Positions 22,757 through 24,690 of a stretch of 24,690 nucleotides of DNA are shown here, in pieces. A program made the position numbers and the translations under genes. The notes beneath the pieces are model-generated. The model was not told the origin of the DNA and made no database searches. It worked only from the letters and a program-made list of their open reading frames with translations. Position 1 is the stretch's first letter, and the number at the start of each line of letters is the position of its first letter. The stretch spans positions 1-24,690 of the forward strand of contig NZ_JAFLSB010000022.1 in NCBI RefSeq assembly GCF_022511165.1, given 5' to 3'. Source of the DNA: Helicobacter sp. (GTDB lineage: Bacteria > Campylobacterota > Campylobacteria > Campylobacterales > Helicobacteraceae).

Positions 22757-23698
22757 TTAGCCGATCTGGGGTCTGTCCTTTAAAAGAGATGCACTATTAA
22801 TGCTGACATTTTCCTCTTCGGTTTTGCTCGCAACTGGATACTCATTTGAGATTTTGCTTGTAATATTTTTAGGTTTATTTTTACCTCGCTGCACAATGGC
22901 GATTCTATCGACATTATTTTCATATTCATACGAAATGCTCTGTTTGGCTGATTCTGGAATCACCTTGGGCTTTGGTGTAACTTTTGCTTCCTCTTGTTCT
23001 AAAGTAATATTACTTGGATTTAATCCCTTTGCTGTGGCAATTTTTTCCACATCTGCTAGAGTCTTATCCTCATTCCCTGTTTTTTGAGGCGCTGACATAT
23101 TGATTGGCGTAGGAGTTTTTTGTATCTGCTCTGCTTGGGTGGAGGCATTATTTAAAGCCACACTCTGTGCTTTCACATCGCGTCCTACACTTTGTGGTAG
23201 CTCACTACCTGAAACTTTTGTCTCTTTTGGCGCATTTTTATTTGCCTCTTTAGCAGCCAAAGGCGCACTTAGAGCCTCTACAAGCGGATTAACTTCTGGT
23301 GTTTTTGTATCCTTTGTGTTTTTGATTTTCTCCTGCAAGGCAATTTTAGAATCCTGCCCATTACTATCTTTAAAATCAAAAGCAGCAGGAGAAGTAGCCG
23401 CTTTAGCACTTGAAGTTTTACCCGTGGGAGCTGCTTCCAAAGGAGAGGTACTTTGCTTACTTTGCGCACCTTTGATTGTATTTTTAAGCACTACTTCAGG
23501 ATCTTGTCCCACGCCCTTACCTTTATCTTGCGCTTTTTGCGCTGATTCTGTATCTTTAGTAGTTTTGCTTTGAGCAGCTTTAGCAAGCATATCTTCAAAC
23601 TTACTCTCTAGCTTATTTACCTCTGCTGATGGTGAATTAGGGCGCTTAGGCGCAGAATCTGGTTTATTTAAAATAGTGTTTTGCATAGCATCTAGCAT
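22757..23698 (-). CDS. FliK-region upstream ORF (probable N-terminal half of FliK)
   Basis: The 313-residue ORF is low-complexity, rich in Lys, Ala, Ser, Thr, Gln and Pro, with no membrane or catalytic signature, as expected of the disordered secreted half of FliK. It contains ESKFEDMLAKAA near the N-terminus, echoed by RISFEDMLAQQ in the next ORF. I chose the ATG at 23698 because CAAGGAG lies 6 bases before it and a sigma-54 promoter predicts transcription starting downstream of the alternative ATG at 23725. It stops at 22757, exactly where the frame of the fliK C-terminal ORF opens. A one-base deletion in GACAGACCCCAG would join the two into about 757 residues. The alternative is a separate small gene ahead of fliK. 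Confidence 0.72.
   Translation of the reverse strand: MLDAMQNTILNKPDSAPKRPNSPSAEVNKLESKFEDMLAKAAQSKTTKDTESAQKAQDKGKGVGQDPEVVLKNTIKGAQSKQSTSPLEAAPTGKTSSAKAATSPAAFDFKDSNGQDSKIALQEKIKNTKDTKTPEVNPLVEALSAPLAAKEANKNAPKETKVSGSELPQSVGRDVKAQSVALNNASTQAEQIQKTPTPINMSAPQKTGNEDKTLADVEKIATAKGLNPSNITLEQEEAKVTPKPKVIPESAKQSISYEYENNVDRIAIVQRGKNKPKNITSKISNEYPVASKTEEENVSINSASLLKDRPQIG
22768..22771 (-). other. Likely frameshift point between the two fliK ORFs
   Basis: On the minus strand the upstream ORF reads GAC-AGA-CCC-CAG-ATC-GGC-TAA. Skipping one C continues as CCC-AGA-TCG-GCT-AAT-AAA-GGA into the fliK C-terminal frame. The downstream frame has its own TAA a few codons before this point, so the switch must fall between about 22780 and 22757. 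CCC-C is a sequence known to favour +1 slippage of proline tRNA. Confidence 0.5.
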
Positions 23699-23730
23699 AC
23701 TTCGCTCCTTGAAAAAATTTAGCATTAATA

Positions 23731-23748
23731 AAGCAAAAAGTATTCCTT
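23731..23748 (-). promoter_or_regulatory. Sigma-54 (RpoN) promoter of the fliK-flgD-flgE operon
   Basis: On the minus strand AAGGAATA-CTTT-TTGCTT aligns with the campylobacterial consensus TTGGAACR-N4-TTGCTT. The GG-N10-GC spacing is exact and the -12 element TTGCTT is perfect. Transcription would begin near 23721, 23 bases before the ATG at 23698. This fits the known control of hook genes by RpoN and FlgR in Helicobacter. Confidence 0.75.
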
Positions 23749-23905
23749 ATAATCGCGTTAAGATTCTGAAAATAAAACATAGAATCTAGAATCTCAAGCT
23801 TTAAAAACCATTACTCAAATGAAAATTCAAAAGCTAAAAACGACATTTGAAAATAGATTCCAAAATCTTTTGCTTAAAACAAATAGCGCATTACAAAAAA
23901 TCATT

Positions 23906-23911
23906 TATAAT
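23906..23911 (+). promoter_or_regulatory. -10 box of the PAP2 phosphatase gene
   Basis: A perfect TATAAT lies 41 bases before the ATG at 23947. No -35 is evident. The rest of 23749-23946 holds AGAATCT words and AT-rich sequence without a coding signal. Confidence 0.45.
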
Positions 23912-23946
23912 AATATCGTGATGCAGAAGCTTAAGGAAAGGCTAGA

Positions 23947-24525
23947 ATGAAATTAAAATTACTTGCGATACTCTGTGGCTTTATTCTCACTTGTTGCTTT
24001 GGGCGAGAGAAAAGCGGATTTGAGATATATGGCGATGTAATGCAGATTCTACCCTTTGCGATGATGATATATAGCTATGCCAAAGATGATATACAAGGCG
24101 TAAAGGAACAAGCCACTGGAGCAGGAGCAACACTGCTGCTTACACATCTTATAAAAGAATCCCTCGTAATAGTTTCACACTCTAATGAGGCAAAGGTAAG
24201 ATTTGCACAGCGTCCAAATAATGGGAGTTTTAATGGATTTCCTTCAGGGCATACTTCGTTTGTGTTTTCAAGCGTGGGTTTTGCACAAAAACATTATGGC
24301 TATCAATTAAGCCTACCACTTGCGGCTCTAGCCACTTCTGTGGGTATAAGTAGAATCCACGCACAAAAACACACCACTACGCAGGTAATCGCTGGTGCCA
24401 TACTTGGTTTTAGCACTTCTTATCTTTTTGCATCTAAATATACGCCCCCTCAAATGAGTTTTCTTATTGATGTTGCCCCAAATGGCACATTCTATTATGG
24501 AGTATCTTATAAAAAAATTTTTTAG
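23947..24525 (+). CDS. PAP2-family phosphatase (LpxE-like)
   Basis: The 192-residue protein begins with a hydrophobic signal or anchor (LLAILCGFILTCC, 5-17; Cys16 or Cys17 could be lipidated). The PAP2 catalytic motifs follow: K83 to R89-P90, PSGHTS (99-104) with His102, and SRIHAQKH (135-142) with His142. The usual final Asp of SR-x5-H-x3-D is Gln146. The stretch ATLLLTHLIKESL resembles my memory of H. pylori LpxE, the lipid A 1-phosphatase that helps resist cationic peptides, and that enzyme also lacks the final Asp, so the substrate could be lipid A. The protein ends in YYGVSYKKIF, a strand ending in Phe. Other PAP2 substrates such as undecaprenyl or phosphatidyl phosphates are possible. 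It has its own -10 and an AAGGA ribosome site. Confidence 0.85.
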   Translation: MKLKLLAILCGFILTCCFGREKSGFEIYGDVMQILPFAMMIYSYAKDDIQGVKEQATGAGATLLLTHLIKESLVIVSHSNEAKVRFAQRPNNGSFNGFPSGHTSFVFSSVGFAQKHYGYQLSLPLAALATSVGISRIHAQKHTTTQVIAGAILGFSTSYLFASKYTPPQMSFLIDVAPNGTFYYGVSYKKIF

Positions 24526-24690
24526 CTATCTTATTACTCTTTGCTTGATGCTCCCACATCGGTATGGTAATAGAATCTGTAATATTAGGTATCCCGTGTA
24601 TGCTTGAGGGAATAGAAATAAGCCCTAGACTCGCGTTTTTACGCACAATATTGATATAAGAAAATGAAGTCTGCACCTTAAATTGCCTAC
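24464..24690 (-). CDS. C-terminal part of an unknown protein entering from the right edge
   Basis: A minus-strand frame is open from the window edge to a stop at 24464. It encodes about 74 residues, including ASLGLISIPSSIHGIPNITD and IPMWEHQAKSNKIAKKFFY. The part before 24525 reads like real protein; the last 20 residues overlap the 3' end of the PAP2 gene antisense. I recognise no family. The convergent overlap of 62 bases is unusual, and the true stop may have been lost by mutation. Confidence 0.4.
   Translation of the reverse strand, partial: RQFKVQTSFSYINIVRKNASLGLISIPSSIHGIPNITDSITIPMWEHQAKSNKIAKKFFYKILHNRMCHLGQHQ

Noticed and set aside
23100..23573. 157-residue plus-strand ORF opposite the fliK-region ORF
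   Set aside because: It is antisense to a Ser/Ala/Lys-rich gene and its Leu/Ser/Cys-rich composition is the mirror of that gene. It has no ribosome site or promoter.

Overview
The window looks like a chromosomal stretch of a Helicobacter, most likely an enterohepatic (non-gastric) species. The evidence is AT-rich coding sequence, a tuf gene preceded by a Thr-Tyr-Gly-Thr tRNA cluster, a PseC-type aminotransferase of flagellin glycosylation, a Smr-tailed MutS2 next to murC, a fliK-flgD-flgE cluster, and two matches to the campylobacterial sigma-54 promoter. The species assignment is inference; no rRNA is present.

Layout. 1-2521: start of tuf (minus), four tRNAs, an ankyrin-repeat gene (plus) flanked by fragments of a paralogue, then four more tRNAs (minus). 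Each tRNA cluster has a near-consensus sigma-70 promoter. 2724-7920 (plus): an apparent operon of aminotransferase, murC, a small membrane protein and mutS2. 8041-9080 (plus): an unknown multi-pass membrane protein and a DUF3240-like protein. 9141-13571: dcd (minus) diverges from accB-accC; then a flagellin-helix-like gene and pseC, with a sigma-54 promoter motif inside the 3' end of accC. 13572-15030: low-complexity AT-rich DNA with one unknown gene, a possible relic ORF and inverted repeats. 15031-17698 (minus): galE and an anaerobic C4-dicarboxylate transporter. 17849-18325 (plus): TrmL-like tRNA methyltransferase. 18373-23698 (minus): flagellar operon of a fliK-region ORF, a fliK C-terminal ORF, flgD and flgE, led by a sigma-54 promoter motif. 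23947-24525 (plus): LpxE-like PAP2 phosphatase, overlapping at its 3' end an ORF that enters from the right edge.

How the genes work together. Most genes are housekeeping: translation, peptidoglycan precursors, fatty-acid carboxylation, dUTP supply. The second theme is the flagellum. The hook-building genes fliK, flgD and flgE sit at one end; pseC and a flagellin-like protein sit at the other, and both sets carry sigma-54 promoter motifs.

Most unusual points: (1) the FlgE-type hook protein has three tandem chitin-binding-module-like repeats inserted in its middle; (2) fliK is split in two ORFs, either by a one-base shift at a CCCC run or by a lost start codon; (3) a sigma-54 promoter motif is embedded in accC ahead of the flagellin-like gene; (4) the ankyrin gene between the tRNA clusters has lost its canonical start and is bracketed by pieces of a paralogue; (5) dcd and accB appear to share a symmetric bidirectional -10 element.
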